Positions 11,290 to 22,745 of a stretch of DNA of 64,000 bases are shown here, piece after piece. Source of the DNA: Leptodactylus fallax (taxonomy: Eukaryota; Chordata; Amphibia; Anura; Leptodactylidae). The notes under the pieces were generated by a model. The model was not told where the DNA came from. It saw only the letters and a list, made by a program, of their open reading frames with translations, and ran no database searches. The stretch spans positions 3,100,001-3,164,000 of the forward strand of contig CAMRHE010000133.1 in assembly GCA_947044405.1 (NCBI GenBank). The letters run 5' to 3'. How positions within the stretch are numbered: the stretch's first letter is position 1; each line of letters begins with the position of its first letter. A program made the translations under genes and the position numbers.

Positions 11290-11462
11290 CAGATGTAGCA
11301 GAGCTGAGTTTGCTTTTTGTGGACAGTGATACCTCTTTGAATCAAAACAGTGTAATAAGTTACCTTTAGTTCTATTCCATTGCATTAGTCATTGTGATGT
11401 CATCACCATCACCATCTCATCTCTGCTCAGTTTACAAACTCAGCTCTACTACATCTTTCACT
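11290..11462. repeat. Hairpin pair of the GATGTAGCAGAGCTGAG motif
   Basis: agatgtagcagagctgag near 11292 and its reverse complement (ctcagctctactacatc) near 11440 form arms of a 170-bp foldback. Confidence 0.6.
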
Positions 11463-11538
11463 TAAAGTCTATGCCCTGCTTTCTGACTGATTATATTATC
11501 ACTTCAAGGCATCTTAGTGATCATTTCTCTGCTGTACC

Positions 11539-11771
11539 TTAAAGGGGTATTCCAGTTACACCAAATGACCCCCTACCCCACCGATCTCGAGAACCAGGTT
11601 GTTTTTAACCCCAGTTTCAACCGGAGTGCCTAGTTGTAAAACATACGCCGCTCCATTCATTTGACACCCACTGTAGGGTCAGGCTCATTGGTCGAAACTG
11701 GGGCGTAAAACACCCCGGTTCTTGAGATCGGTGGGATAGGGGGTAACTTGTTAATTGGAATATCCCTTTAA
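11539..11771. mobile_element. Palindromic TTAA MITE
   Basis: TTAA at 11539-11542 and 11768-11771. The arms run almost to the centre: 'ccccaccgatctcgagaacc' on the left pairs with 'ggttcttgagatcggtggga' on the right. Confidence 0.8.
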
Positions 11772-11833
11772 ATAGGAAAAAAAACAACTTTTTGAAAAGT
11801 GCTGACTACAAATATTTTACCATTTATGGTTTA

Positions 11834-12010
11834 CAGCTGTCATGCATATCTATGTGTCACTATGGTAACAGACTACAGACAACTGTTCTCCAGATAAGTT
11901 TAAAGAAGGTAGATCTGAATAGGAATAGGTCCACAGGACCAGACTACACAAGAGCTTTGTTTGTAGTCTGTTACCATGGAGACACATAGGTTTGCATAGG
12001 AGCTGTATAC
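11834..12010. repeat. Inverted repeat
   Basis: Arms containing 'actatggtaacagactac' (left) and 'gtagtctgttaccatgg' (right) are separated by about 80 bp, with further pairing outside ('atctatgtgtc' and 'gacacatagg'). Confidence 0.6.
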
Positions 12011-12540
12011 ACAAAATGGAGATTTCTAATGAAAGCTATTTACAAAGTTGATTTTCTTTTTATTTTAGATGCAATAAATATATAGTTTCAAAGCTTTGCA
12101 TAGCAATAAGCTATAAAATGATACTGTATATTTGTCGGTAATATAATGGGCATGATATATAGTATGGTAAAGCTCTACAGCATCTCCCCTGCAGTAGCGA
12201 TCACTGGGATCACCTCTTGTACAACACATGCAACTCAAGAAATCTTAGGGGATTTGGGCACAATGGGTAAATTTTTATAGTTAATCAGTTAATACCTAGA
12301 CAACACGGGCTCTTTACATGCTTAGAAGCGGTTTTAGGAAATTCATATAAAATAGTAACAAAACTGCAGATCATTGGTGGGAAGACTACGACTACGACAA
12401 TGACTACGACTACTGTTACTACTGATGAATATATTCTCAGCATAGAATAATCTGGTATTTTGGGTGCAACTGAAGGAATGAAGTTAACACTTCCTAAAAA
12501 CATAGCAAATTTGGTGGCAGCACCTGAAGATACTTACTTA
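12011..12540. other. No gene seen; short (GAC/TAC) microsatellite
   Basis: 12385-12425 is a degenerate 'gactac' run. The minus-strand frame over it (Val-rich) is microsatellite translation. Confidence 0.35.
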
Positions 12541-12544
12541 ATGC

Positions 12545-12996
12545 ATAGCCTCTGCCAGGACACATAAATTAGTCCCTGCTTTAGCAAATAGTCCCTATTT
12601 TGATATATAGGACATTCCATTACATACAATATCTGCCTCATCACATAGACCCGACTTTAATATATAGGATATGCCATAACACATGATCCTTGACTCATCA
12701 CACAGTCCCTACTTTATGGGACATGCCATAACACACCGTAAGTGCCTCATCACATAGTCCCGACTCTAATATATAGGACATGCCGTAGCCCCTGCCTCAT
12801 CACATAGTCCCGACTCTAATATATAGCACAGTAAATGCCTTATCACATAGTCCTGACTCTAATATAAAGGATGTGCCATAATCCCTGCCTCAACACATAG
12901 TCCCTACTTTAATATATAGGATCCTTGACTCTTAACACACAGTCATCACTTTAATATATAGCACATGACATAACACAAAGTCCCTATCTCATTATA
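12545..12996 (+). repeat. Degenerate minisatellite, left half
   Basis: Repeated 'cacatagtccc(t/g)actttaatatatagga(c/t)at' with 'gccataacaca' spacers, unit roughly 45-60 bp. The same repeat resumes at about 14858-15190. The interval between is an inserted L2 fragment with its expanded tail. Confidence 0.65.
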
Positions 12997-12998
12997 TA

Positions 12999-14850
12999 CG
13001 TAACCTCCGATCTTCCAAAGACCTCCTACTCCGGTCTCTTCACACAACCGTCTCCAAGACTTCTCCCGTGCATCCCCCATACTCTGGAACTCATTACCAA
13101 GACACATAAGACTGACCCCCACAATCACAAGCTTCAAGAAGGCCCTGAAGACTCACCTATTCAGGAAGGCCTACAACCTCCAATAATACTACTGTCACCA
13201 CACCACCATCTGTACAGCCTCTACCCTCACCTTCTGTCTCTATCCCTCTTCCCTCATAGACTGTAAGCCCTTGCGGGCAGGGCCCTCTATCCCACTGTGC
13301 CAGTTGGTCACTGTTAGTATTATATCTGTTTTGTACATCTTGTGTACCGTATGTAAACCCTCAAATGTAAAGCACCATGGAATTAATATAATAATGTAAA
13401 GCACCATGGAATTAATATAATAATGTACAGCACCATGGACTTAATATAATAATGTACAGCACCATGGAATTAATATAATAATGTACAGCACAATGGAATT
13501 AATATAATAATGTACAGCACCATGGAATATAATAATGTACAGCACCATGGAATTAATATAATAATGTACAGCACCATGGAATTAATATAATAATGTACAG
13601 CACCATGGAATTAATATAATAATGTACAGCACCGTGGAATTAATATAATAATGTACAGCACCATGGAATTAATATAATAATGTACAGCACCATGGAATTA
13701 ATATAATAATGTACAGCACCGTGGAATTAATATAATAATGTACAGCACCATGGAATTAATATAATAATGTACAGCACCATGGAATTAATATAATAATGTA
13801 CAGCACCATGGAATTAATATAATAATGTACAGCACCATGGAATTAATATAATAATGTACAGCACCGTGGACTTAATATAATAATGTACAGCACCATGGAA
13901 TTAATATAATAATGTACAGCACCATGGAATTAATATAATAATGTAAAGCACCATGGAAATAATATAATAATGTACAGCACCATGGAATTAATATAATAAT
14001 GTACAGCACCATGGAATTAATATAATAATGTACAGCACCATGGAATTAATATAATAATGTAAAGCACCATGGAATTAATATAATAATGTACAGCACCATG
14101 GAATTAATATAATAATGTACAGCACCATGGAATTAATATAATAATGTACAGCACCATGGAATTAATATAATAATGTACAGCACCATGGAATTAATATAAT
14201 AATGTAAAGCACCATGGAATTAATATAATAATGTACAGCACCATGGAATTAATATAATAATGTACAGCACCATGGGATTAATATAATAATGTACAGCACC
14301 ATGGAATTAATATAATAATGTACAGCACCATGGAATTAATATAATAATGTACAGCACCATGGAATTAATATAATAATGTACAGCACCGTGGACTTAATAT
14401 AATAATGTACAGCACCATGGAATTAATATAATAATGTACAGCACCATGGAATTAATATAATAATGTAAAGCACCATGGAAATAATATAATAATGTACAGC
14501 ACCATGGAATTAATATAATAATGTACAGCACCATGGAATTAATATAATAATGTACAGCACCATGGAATTAATATAATAATGTAAAGCACCATGGAATTAA
14601 TATAATAATGTACAGCACCATGGAATTAATATAATAATGTACAGCACCATGGAATTAATATAATAATGTACAGCACCATGGAATTAATATAATAATGTAC
14701 AGCACCATGGAATTAATATAATAATGTAAAGCACCATGGAATTAATATAATAATGTACAGCACCATGGAATTAATATAATAATGTACAGCACCGTGGACT
14801 TAATGGTGCTATATAAATAAGCAATAGTAATAATAATTATTATAATTATA
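12999..14850 (+). pseudogene. L2-like LINE 3' end with expanded tail
   Basis: About 13003-13187 encodes the end of an L2-type LINE ORF2: LRSSKDLLLRS in one frame, then RLQDFSRASPILWNSLPRHI and TSFKKALKTHLFRKAYNLQ followed by a stop in the next, showing one frameshift. The 3' UTR follows ('gactgtaagcccttgcgggc', 'gtaaagcaccatgg'). The element's normal end, 'ggtgctatataaataagc' plus (TAATAA)n, appears only at 14810-14850, after about 50 tandem copies of a 29-bp piece of the tail. It is a 5'-truncated copy, inserted in an older minisatellite. Confidence 0.75.
13363..14806 (+). repeat. 29-bp minisatellite grown from the LINE tail, about 50 copies
   Basis: The unit contains AATGTACAGCACCATGGAAT plus TAATATAAT. 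Variants (gtaaag, accgtgg, ggactt, gaaataat) mark copies. The variant pair at 13861 and 13943 reappears at 14383 and 14465, exactly 522 bp (18 units) away, so an 18-unit block was duplicated. Confidence 0.95.
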
Positions 14851-14857
14851 TAATACC

Positions 14858-15190
14858 CTACTTTAATATGTAGAGCATATCATAATTTACCCACCTCAAC
14901 AAAGGTCTCTGCTTTAACATATACAGTATAGTATATTCCCCACACATACAATAATCCCTACACATAGTCCCTGCCATAACACATTGTCCCTTTCATATAT
15001 AACACGTAGTCCCTGCTATACATTAAATAATATGTAATCCCTGCAATACAGTATAACATTTAGTTCGTGCCATATATAACATTATCCCTGCCTCAGTATA
15101 CACCTTTATTTGTTATAACATATAGTGTTCCTCTTATTACACATTCTATGTGATAGTTCCAACATTTTATATAACCCCTGCCATATTACA
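14858..15190 (+). repeat. Degenerate minisatellite, right half
   Basis: Resumes the 'agtccctgc', 'cataacac' and 'tatataacat' pattern seen at 12545-12996 after the LINE insertion. It grades into the next array. Confidence 0.55.
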
Positions 15191-15234
15191 CAGATGATAT
15201 CGAAGATTAATTATAGGAAAAGTGATAATGACTA

Positions 15235-15700
15235 ATGCCTCATACAGACAATATTACAGACTACTGCTATATATAGATATTACTGACTAGCGCTATATAT
15301 AGATATTACTGACTACTGCTATATATAGATATTACAGACTAGCGCTATATATAGATATTACAGACTACTGCTATATATAGATATTACTGACTACTGCTAT
15401 ATATAGATATTACAGACTAGCACTATATATAGATATTACAGACTAGCGCTATATATAGATATTACTGACTAGCGCTATATATAGATATTACTGACTACTG
15501 CTATATATAGATATTACAGACTAGCACTATATATATATATATATATATATTACAGACTAGCGCTATATATAGATATTACTGACTACTGCTATATATAGAT
15601 ATTACAGACTAGCACTATATATATATATATTACAGACTAGCGCTATATATAGATATTACTGACTACTGCTTTATATAGATTATATTTTAGACTCGTACTA
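15235..15700 (+). repeat. 26-bp minisatellite
   Basis: The monomer is GACTACTGCTATATATAGAT plus ATTACT, with GCG/ACT variants; spacing between adjacent 'gactactgc' is 26 bp. Some copies have extended (TA)n. The monomer resembles those of the adjoining 89-bp satellite, so the two may share an origin. Confidence 0.9.
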
Positions 15701-18700
15701 TGTAGAGATATTACACACCAGTGCTATGTATAGTGCTTTATGCAGATGATATTACAAATTAGTGTGACATATAGATAATATTACAGACAAATACTATATA
15801 TAGATGATTAGATGATATTACAGACTAGTCCCTAATGTTATATACAGATAATATTACTGACTAGTCCCTAATGTTATATACAGATAACATTACTGTCTAG
15901 TTTCATACACAGGTGTGAAATTACAGTTTAAGGCTACAAATATAATATTACAAATTAATGTTCTATACAGAGCTCACTACAGACTATTGTTATATACAGC
16001 AAATATTACACTAGTGCTATATATTGATGACAATACAGACTAGTATTATATATAGATGATATAAAGAAGAGATTACAGACTAGTGATATATACAGATCAT
16101 ATTACAGACTAATATTATACACAGCAGTGATATCACAGTCTAGTGTTTCATAGGACATTATAAACTAGTGTTATATACGGAACTAAGTACAGACTAGTGT
16201 AATACACAGAGGATATTACAGACTAGTGCTGTATATAGATGATATTAGAGGTTTGTGCTATATACACATGATATTACTAGCTACTGCTATATACAGAAGA
16301 CATTACAGACAATTGTGATTTTAGCTAATATCACAGACACACATACAGGTGTGATGTCACAGTCCAGAGTTATATACAGAGCTGATAACAGTCTAGTGTT
16401 ATACACAGAGGATATTACAGACTAGTGTTATATACAGGTGTGATGTCACAGTCCAGAGTTATATACAGAGCTGATAACAGTCTAGTTTAATACACAGAGG
16501 ATATTACAGACTAGTGTTATATACAGTTGTTATATCACAGTCCAGAGTTATATACCGAGCTGAGTCTAGAGCAGTCTAGTGTAATACACAGAGGATGTTA
16601 CAGACTAGTTTTATATATATATATATATATATATATAGGTGTTATATCACAGTCCAGAGTTATATATAGAGTTGATACCAGTCTGGTGTTATATACAGAG
16701 CTTATAACTGACTAGTGTAATACACCGAGGATATCACAGACTACTATTATACACAGGTGTGATGTCACTGTCTAGTATTATATACAGAGCTGATAACAGT
16801 CTAGTGCTATACACAGAGGCTATTACAGACTAGTATTATATACAGGTGTGATGTCACAGTCCAGACTTATATACAGGGCTGATAACAGTCTAGTGCTATA
16901 CACAGAATATATCATATACTAGTATTATACACAGGTGTGATGTCACTGTCTAGTATTATATACAGAGCTGATAACAGTCTAGTGCTATACACAGAGGCTA
17001 TTACAGACTAGTATTATATACAGGTGTGATGTCACAGTCCAGACTTATATACAGGGCTGATAACAGTCTAGTGCTATACACAGAATATATCATATACTAG
17101 TATTATACACAGGTGTGATGTCACTGTCTAGTATTATATACAGAGCTGATAACAGTCTAGTGCTATACACAGAGGCTATTACAGACTAGTATTATATACA
17201 GGTGTGATGTCACAGTCCAGACTTATATACAGGGCTGATAACAGTCTAGTGCTATACACAGAATATATCACATACTAGTATTATACACAGGTGTGATGTC
17301 ACTGTCTAGTATTATATACAGAGCTGATAACAGTCTAGCACTATACACAGAGGATATTACAGACTAGTATTATACACAGGTGTGATGTCACAGTCCAGAG
17401 TTATATACAGAGCTGATAACAGTCCAGTACTATACACAGAGGATATTACAGACTAGTATTATACACAGGTGTGATGTCACTGTCTAGTATTATATACAGA
17501 GCTGATAACAGTCTAGCATTATACACAGAGGATATTACAGACTAGTATTATATAGAGGTGTGATGTCACAGTCCAGTGTTATATACAGGGCTGATAACAG
17601 TCCAGTGCTATACACAGAGGCTATTACAGACTAGTATTATATACAGGTGTGATGTCACTGTCCAGACTTATATACAGGGCTGATAACAGTCCAGTGCTAT
17701 ACACAGAGGCTATTACAGACTAGTATTATACACAGGTGTGATGTCACAGTCCAGACTTATATGCAGAGCTGATAACAGTCCAGTGCTATACACAGAGGAT
17801 ATTACAGACTAGTATTATATACAGGTGTGATGTCACAGTCTAGTGTTATATACAAAGCTGATAACAGTCCAGTGCTATACACAGAGGATATTACAGACTA
17901 GTATTATATACAGGTGTGATGTCACTGTCTAGTGTTATATACAAAGCTGATAACAGTCCAGTGCTATACACAGAGGCTATTACAGACTAGTATTATATAC
18001 AGGTGTGATGTCACAGTCCAGACTTATATACAGGGCTGATAACAGTCTAGTGCTATACACAGAATATATCATATACTACTATTATACACAGGTGTGATGT
18101 CACTGTCTAGTATTATATACAGAGCTGATAACAGTCTAGTGCTATACACAGAGGCTATTACAGACTAGTATTATATACAGGTGTGATGTCACAGTCCAGA
18201 CTTATATACAGGGCTGATAACAGTCTAGTGCTATACACAGAATATATCATATACTAGTATTATACACAGGTGTGATGTCACTGTCTAGTATTATATACAG
18301 AGCTGATAACAGTCTAGTGCTATACACAGAGGCTATTACAGACTAGTATTATATACAGGTGTGATGTCACAGTCCAGACTTATATACAGGGCTGATAACA
18401 GTCTAGTGCTATACACAGAATATATCACATACTAGTATTATACACAGGTGTGATGTCACTGTCTAGTATTATATACAGAGCTGATAACAGTCTAGCACTA
18501 TACACAGAGGATATTACAGACTAGTATTATACACAGGTGTGATGTCACAGTCCAGAGTTATATACAGAGCTGATAACAGTCCAGTACTATACACAGAGGA
18601 TATTACAGACTAGTATTATACACAGGTGTGATGTCACTGTCTAGTATTATATACAGAGCTGATAACAGTCTAGCATTATACACAGAGGATATTACAGACT

Positions 18701-19218
18701 AGTATTATATAGAGGTGTGATGTCACAGTCCAGTGTTATATACAGGGCTGATAACAGTCCAGTGCTATACACAGAGGCTATTACAGACTAGTATTATATA
18801 CAGGTGTGATGTCACTGTCCAGACTTATATACAGGGCTGATAACAGTCCAGTGCTATACACAGAGGCTATTACAGACTAGTATTATACACAGGTGTGATG
18901 TCACAGTCCAGACTTATATGCAGAGCTGATAACAGTCCAGTGCTATACACAGAGGATATTACAGACTAGTATTATATACAGGTGTGATGTCACAGTCTAG
19001 TGTTATATACAAAGCTGATAACAGTCCAGTGCTATACACAGAGGATATTACAGACTAGTATTATATACAGGTGTGATGTCACTGTCTAGTGTTATATACA
19101 AAGCTGATAACAGTCCAGTGCTATACACAGAAGATATTACAGACTAGTATTATATACAGGTGTGATGTCACAGTCCAGACTTATATGCAGATCTGATAAC
19201 AGTCCAGTGCTATACACA
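15701..19218 (+). repeat. Hierarchical satellite (about 30-bp monomers in an 89-bp trimer)
   Basis: From about 16330 the array is regular: an 89-bp unit made of three related monomers (31+29+29 bp) starting AGACTAGTATTATATACAGG, AGTCCAGACTTATATACAGG and AGTCTAGTGCTATACACAGA. A variant 'gaatatatca' recurs at 16905, 17083 and 17261 (178 bp apart, two trimers) and again at 18062, 18240 and 18418, each exactly 1157 bp (13 trimers) after its partner. 15701-16330 is the same repeat in degenerate form. The array ends about 40 bp from the splice donor of the receptor exon. Confidence 0.95.
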
Positions 19219-19248
19219 GAGGATATCTCAGGCTGGGAGGGTTAATAA

Positions 19249-19258
19249 GAAGTCTCAC
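19249..19258 (-). other. Splice donor of receptor intron 1
   Basis: Reading on the minus strand, the exon ends TCAG and the intron begins GTGAGACTTC. The donor is canonical and the phase matches the melatonin receptor family. Only about 40 bp of intron precede the satellite. Confidence 0.8.
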
Positions 19259-19454
19259 CTGAGTTCCTCAGCTTCCTGTTCTTCAGCACGGAGATGATGA
19301 CCAGCAGGCTCCCCAGTATATCCACTACGGTGGTGAGGATCAGCACACTGGACAGCGCCGTCACCAGCCAGGCAGCCCTGGGCGCAGCCGCCTCGTGCAC
19401 CTCTCCCCTCTCCAGAGCGCAGCAGTTCCTGGAGAATGACGCATTGTGGAGCAT
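19259..19454 (-). CDS. MTNR1B: Melatonin receptor type 1B, coding exon 1 (partial gene)
   Basis: This exon encodes the extracellular N-terminus, TM1 and the first intracellular loop of a Gi-coupled melatonin receptor of the plasma membrane. The start at 19454 gives MLHNASFSRNCC, with an N-glycosylation site (NAS), like the MxxNxSxxNCC start of MTNR1B. An ATG 10 codons upstream (19484) is possible but less family-like. TM1 is about residues 31-54 (ALSSVLILTTVVDILG ... LLVIISVL), followed by KNRKLRNSG, close to the NRKLRNAG of MTNR1B; that is why I prefer 1B to 1A or 1C. The coding part ends after the first G of a Gly codon (phase 1) at the donor GTGAGA, the position of the single coding intron in melatonin receptors. 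Odd point: family GN at position 1.50 is GS here (codon AGC). Exon 2, with TM2-TM7, lies outside the window. Confidence 0.87.
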
Positions 19455-19920
19455 CTCTAGCGATTTTCCTGCCTTCCCTCTCATCTCACATGCCTAGCAT
19501 GGACGCAGGGCGCAAAACAGGCGCAAGGGACCAACTTCTGCGCTTCCCACCCCTGCACTAGTGTGAACAGGTACCAGGATCCTGGCGCTCACCAGCAAGG
19601 TATCCATGGATGGGGAGAGGGGGCACATGTTTAAATGATCAGCTGACAAGTTGGGGAGGGGGTGGCTTCTGGTTTTTAGTATTCAGGGGCTAATAATGAA
19701 CTGGGAGGACGAGGAGTGAAAAGTGTACAATCATCAAAAGTCGCAAGCCAAGGAGGACGACAGAAACGCAGTGTCAAGGGAGTCAACGTGACGAGGAGGA
19801 GGAGGGGGCTGCAGGGAAGAGCCGAGATCTTCAGCACTACAGGGATAGTAGAGCGGAGTATGTCAGGTGGTGCTGATAATAATCCCACCGAGTTATGGCA
19901 TCCTGGAACTTCTCACCGTG
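19455..19920 (-). promoter_or_regulatory. Putative 5' UTR/promoter region of the receptor
   Basis: Sequence directly upstream of the start codon, moderately GC-rich with scattered CpGs (19500-19620), and E-box-like sites (cagctg near 19642, cacatg near 19626). I see no convincing TATA box or defined transcription start. Assigned by position only. The plus- and minus-strand frames here are not supported as genes. Confidence 0.4.
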
Positions 19921-22745
19921 AGCTCTGCGACAAATCCAACTCTGCTGCATCACTGGCTCCAAACATGGATATTCACAAGAGACGTTTTTTTTTTGCAATC
20001 CCTCGGGGAAACGGAGCAGGAGAGCTGAGTTAGTCATCACTCACATTATTCCATTATAGTGTGACAAACCCAGCTCAGCTGCATCTCTCATCTTCAAAAT
20101 GGATATTTAGAAGAGACTTTTTCTACAATCCATGGAAGAAATGTAGATGTAGCAGAGCTGATTCACTTACATACTTGTGCAGTTCTCCAAGAAGTAGAGC
20201 TGAGTTTGCTATCATACCTAAGTTACATTACTCAGTTATAGTGTGACAAACCCAGCTCTGCTTCATCCCTCATCTTAAATATGGATATTCTACAATCCAT
20301 GGAAGACATGCAGATGTAGCAGAGCTGATTTACTTACATAGTAATGCTGTTCTCTAAGAAGCAGAGCTGAGTTTGCTATCAGACAACTCACATTACTACT
20401 ACTCTGTTACAGTGTGCAATAAACAGCTTACTGACAAACCCAGCGCTGCTGCATCTCTTGTCTTCAAAACTGGATATTCACAATAGACTTTTTTTTTTGT
20501 AAACTCTCTAAGAAATGCACATGTAGCAGAGCTGATTCTGTTAGATAGCAGTGCTATTCTTCATGAAGCAGAGCTGAGTTTGTCATCACACATAATTCAC
20601 ATAAATCAATTATCGTGTGCAATAAGCAGCTCATTGACAAACCCAGCTCTGCTGCATCTCTTGTCTTGAAAATGGATAGTCAGGAGATACTTTTTCTCTA
20701 CAATTCATGGGAGAAATGCAGATGTGGCAGATCTGATTATGTGGGATACTAGAGCTGAGTTTGTCATCAGGAATTAGTCACATAATTCAATTATCGTGTG
20801 AAAGAAAGAGTTCACTAACAAACTTAGCACTGCTTCATCTGTTTCCAAAAATTGATATTCAGGAGAGACTTTTTCTTGCAACTTCTCAGAGAAATGTAAT
20901 AAATGTAGATGTAGCAGAGCTGATTCTCTTACATAGTAGGGCTAATCTCCAAGAAGCTGAACTTTGCATCAGACATAAGTCACATTACCTGTTGCTTTCT
21001 ATGAGATTTCTGATAATTACCATGTGAAGTGAACGGCTCACTGACAAACTCAGCTCTACTGCACCTCCGTCTCCTGAGGTGGGAATACAAGAAGTGATTT
21101 TTTTTTGTGTGCTTTCTTTCATTTGATAGAAAAATATAAGAAAAACTGTGATAATACAGAAGTGATTCTGTCTCTTCTCTTAGGTAGCAAAGCCGTTCAC
21201 CAAACAGTAGAGCTGAGTTTGCCATCAAGTGTAACTATGTTCTTTTTCCACGTGACTTGTGATAAACCTGCACAATTATAATCTCGCTGACAAAGTCAGC
21301 TCTGCTGCATCTCTATATCCAAAGTATGTACTGTATGTGTGAGTGATTTTTTTTACAAGAAGAAATATAAGATGTAGCAGTGCTGATTCTGTCCCAGAGT
21401 TGTTCCTCAAGAAGTAGAGGTGAGTTTGTCATATGCTATGTATAATCTAGGTATCTAGGTAAAGGTATTCATTAGTGATCTGTCCCTCCTCTAAGGTATC
21501 AGAGCTGTTCCCTAAGAAGTAGAGATGAGTTTGCCACCAAACATATCTCACATACTATGTGTTAGCTCTTGTTTTCCATGTGACTGCTGCTATAAATCTT
21601 CAAAACTACCATATGGCAATTCACTGACAAATTCAACTCTGATGCACCTCTATATCCAAAGAGTATGTATTTGCAAGTGATTTTTTTTTTTTTTTTGCCA
21701 CAAAAAAATATAAGATGCAGCAGAATTGTTTCTGTCTCTTGTTTTTGGTAGCAAAGAAGTAGAGCTGAGTTTGTAATTTGCTATGTCTTCTCTATGAGAC
21801 TGTGGATAAACTTAGACAATTATGATATGAAAGAAACAGCTGACAAATTCAACTCTGCTACATCTTTACATACAAAGGGGGCGATAACAAATTGCCAATT
21901 TTTTTATCTTTAGACCCATTTTTGCAACTGCATGGATCAATACAGGAAATACAGAACAGATGGGGTAGACTTATTCTGTTTGTCATTATGTAGCTGAGCG
22001 GAGTTTGTCATCGGTCATAAGACACAGACATTCTATTGTATCCATGAGGCTACTCAAAAACCTACTCACTTCTCCTAACTCAGCAAGGAAACAACTCACT
22101 GACAAATTCCTCTCTGCTACATCTATATAGAACAGATGGATCGTCACAAATTACATTTGTCCAATATTATTTTGCAGTATCATAGAAATGCAATAATACA
22201 GCACAGATGCAGCAGAGCTGATTTTGTCCCTCTACTGATGAAGTAGAGCTGTGTAATCTATGAGGGGCCCCGACCTCTTCAGATGCCCGTGCACCAGAGC
22301 GAGAATCTACACCAGGCGCAAAACGGATCACCCATCTGTGCCAAAAAACTGATGTTGATGTGTTGGTGAATTCTCCCCAATATTTTCCATAGAATTGCTG
22401 ATATAACAAATTCAGCACTGCTACATCTCAAAGTGGAGAATCACAAGGGATTCCCATAAAAAATTATTTGTTACTGTTTTATGGAAAATTGCAGAGATTA
22501 ATTGTTCCTTGGCCATAAGGTAGTATCTATTGTTTCCCATTGGACTGCTGATGTAACAAATTCAGCACTGCTACATCTGTATATCCAGAAGTGCATGATC
22601 ACAAGTGACCCTCTTTGGAAAAAAAGAATTTCATTGCTGTATGGAAAAATACAGAGATGAAGCAGAGCTGATTCTGTCATTTAACTCAACTCTACAGTTC
22701 AGTTTGTGGATGAGAAGAGCTGAGTTTGCCACTAGGCACAACCCA
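19921..22745 (+). repeat. Array of hairpin-bearing units of about 190 bp, 13 copies
   Basis: Landmark 'gacaaa(c/t)(c/t)cagctctgctgcatc' occurs near 19927, 20062, 20243, 20432, 20635, 20816, 21041, 21290, 21627, 21843, 22100, 22403 and 22556. Each unit also has 'gatgtagcagagctgatt' and 'agagctgagtttg(t/c)catc', which are reverse complements of the landmark, so each unit can fold on itself. Spacing ranges from 135 to 337 bp, with most between 180 and 260. Divergence is high. The array begins about 470 bp upstream of the receptor start codon. Confidence 0.8.

Noticed and set aside
16527..16715. Plus frame rich in Tyr/Ile/Val within the satellite
   Set aside because: Satellite and (TA)n translation, not a gene.
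19242..19484. Reading the receptor frame through to the stop after GETSY
   Set aside because: The last codons are intron: the canonical donor GTGAGA at 19258 and the family's phase-1 exon boundary place the exon end at 19259.
19676..20040. Overlapping frames on both strands just upstream of the receptor exon (70-105 codons)
   Set aside because: No domains, and partly in the hairpin array; more likely promoter/5' UTR and repeat sequence.
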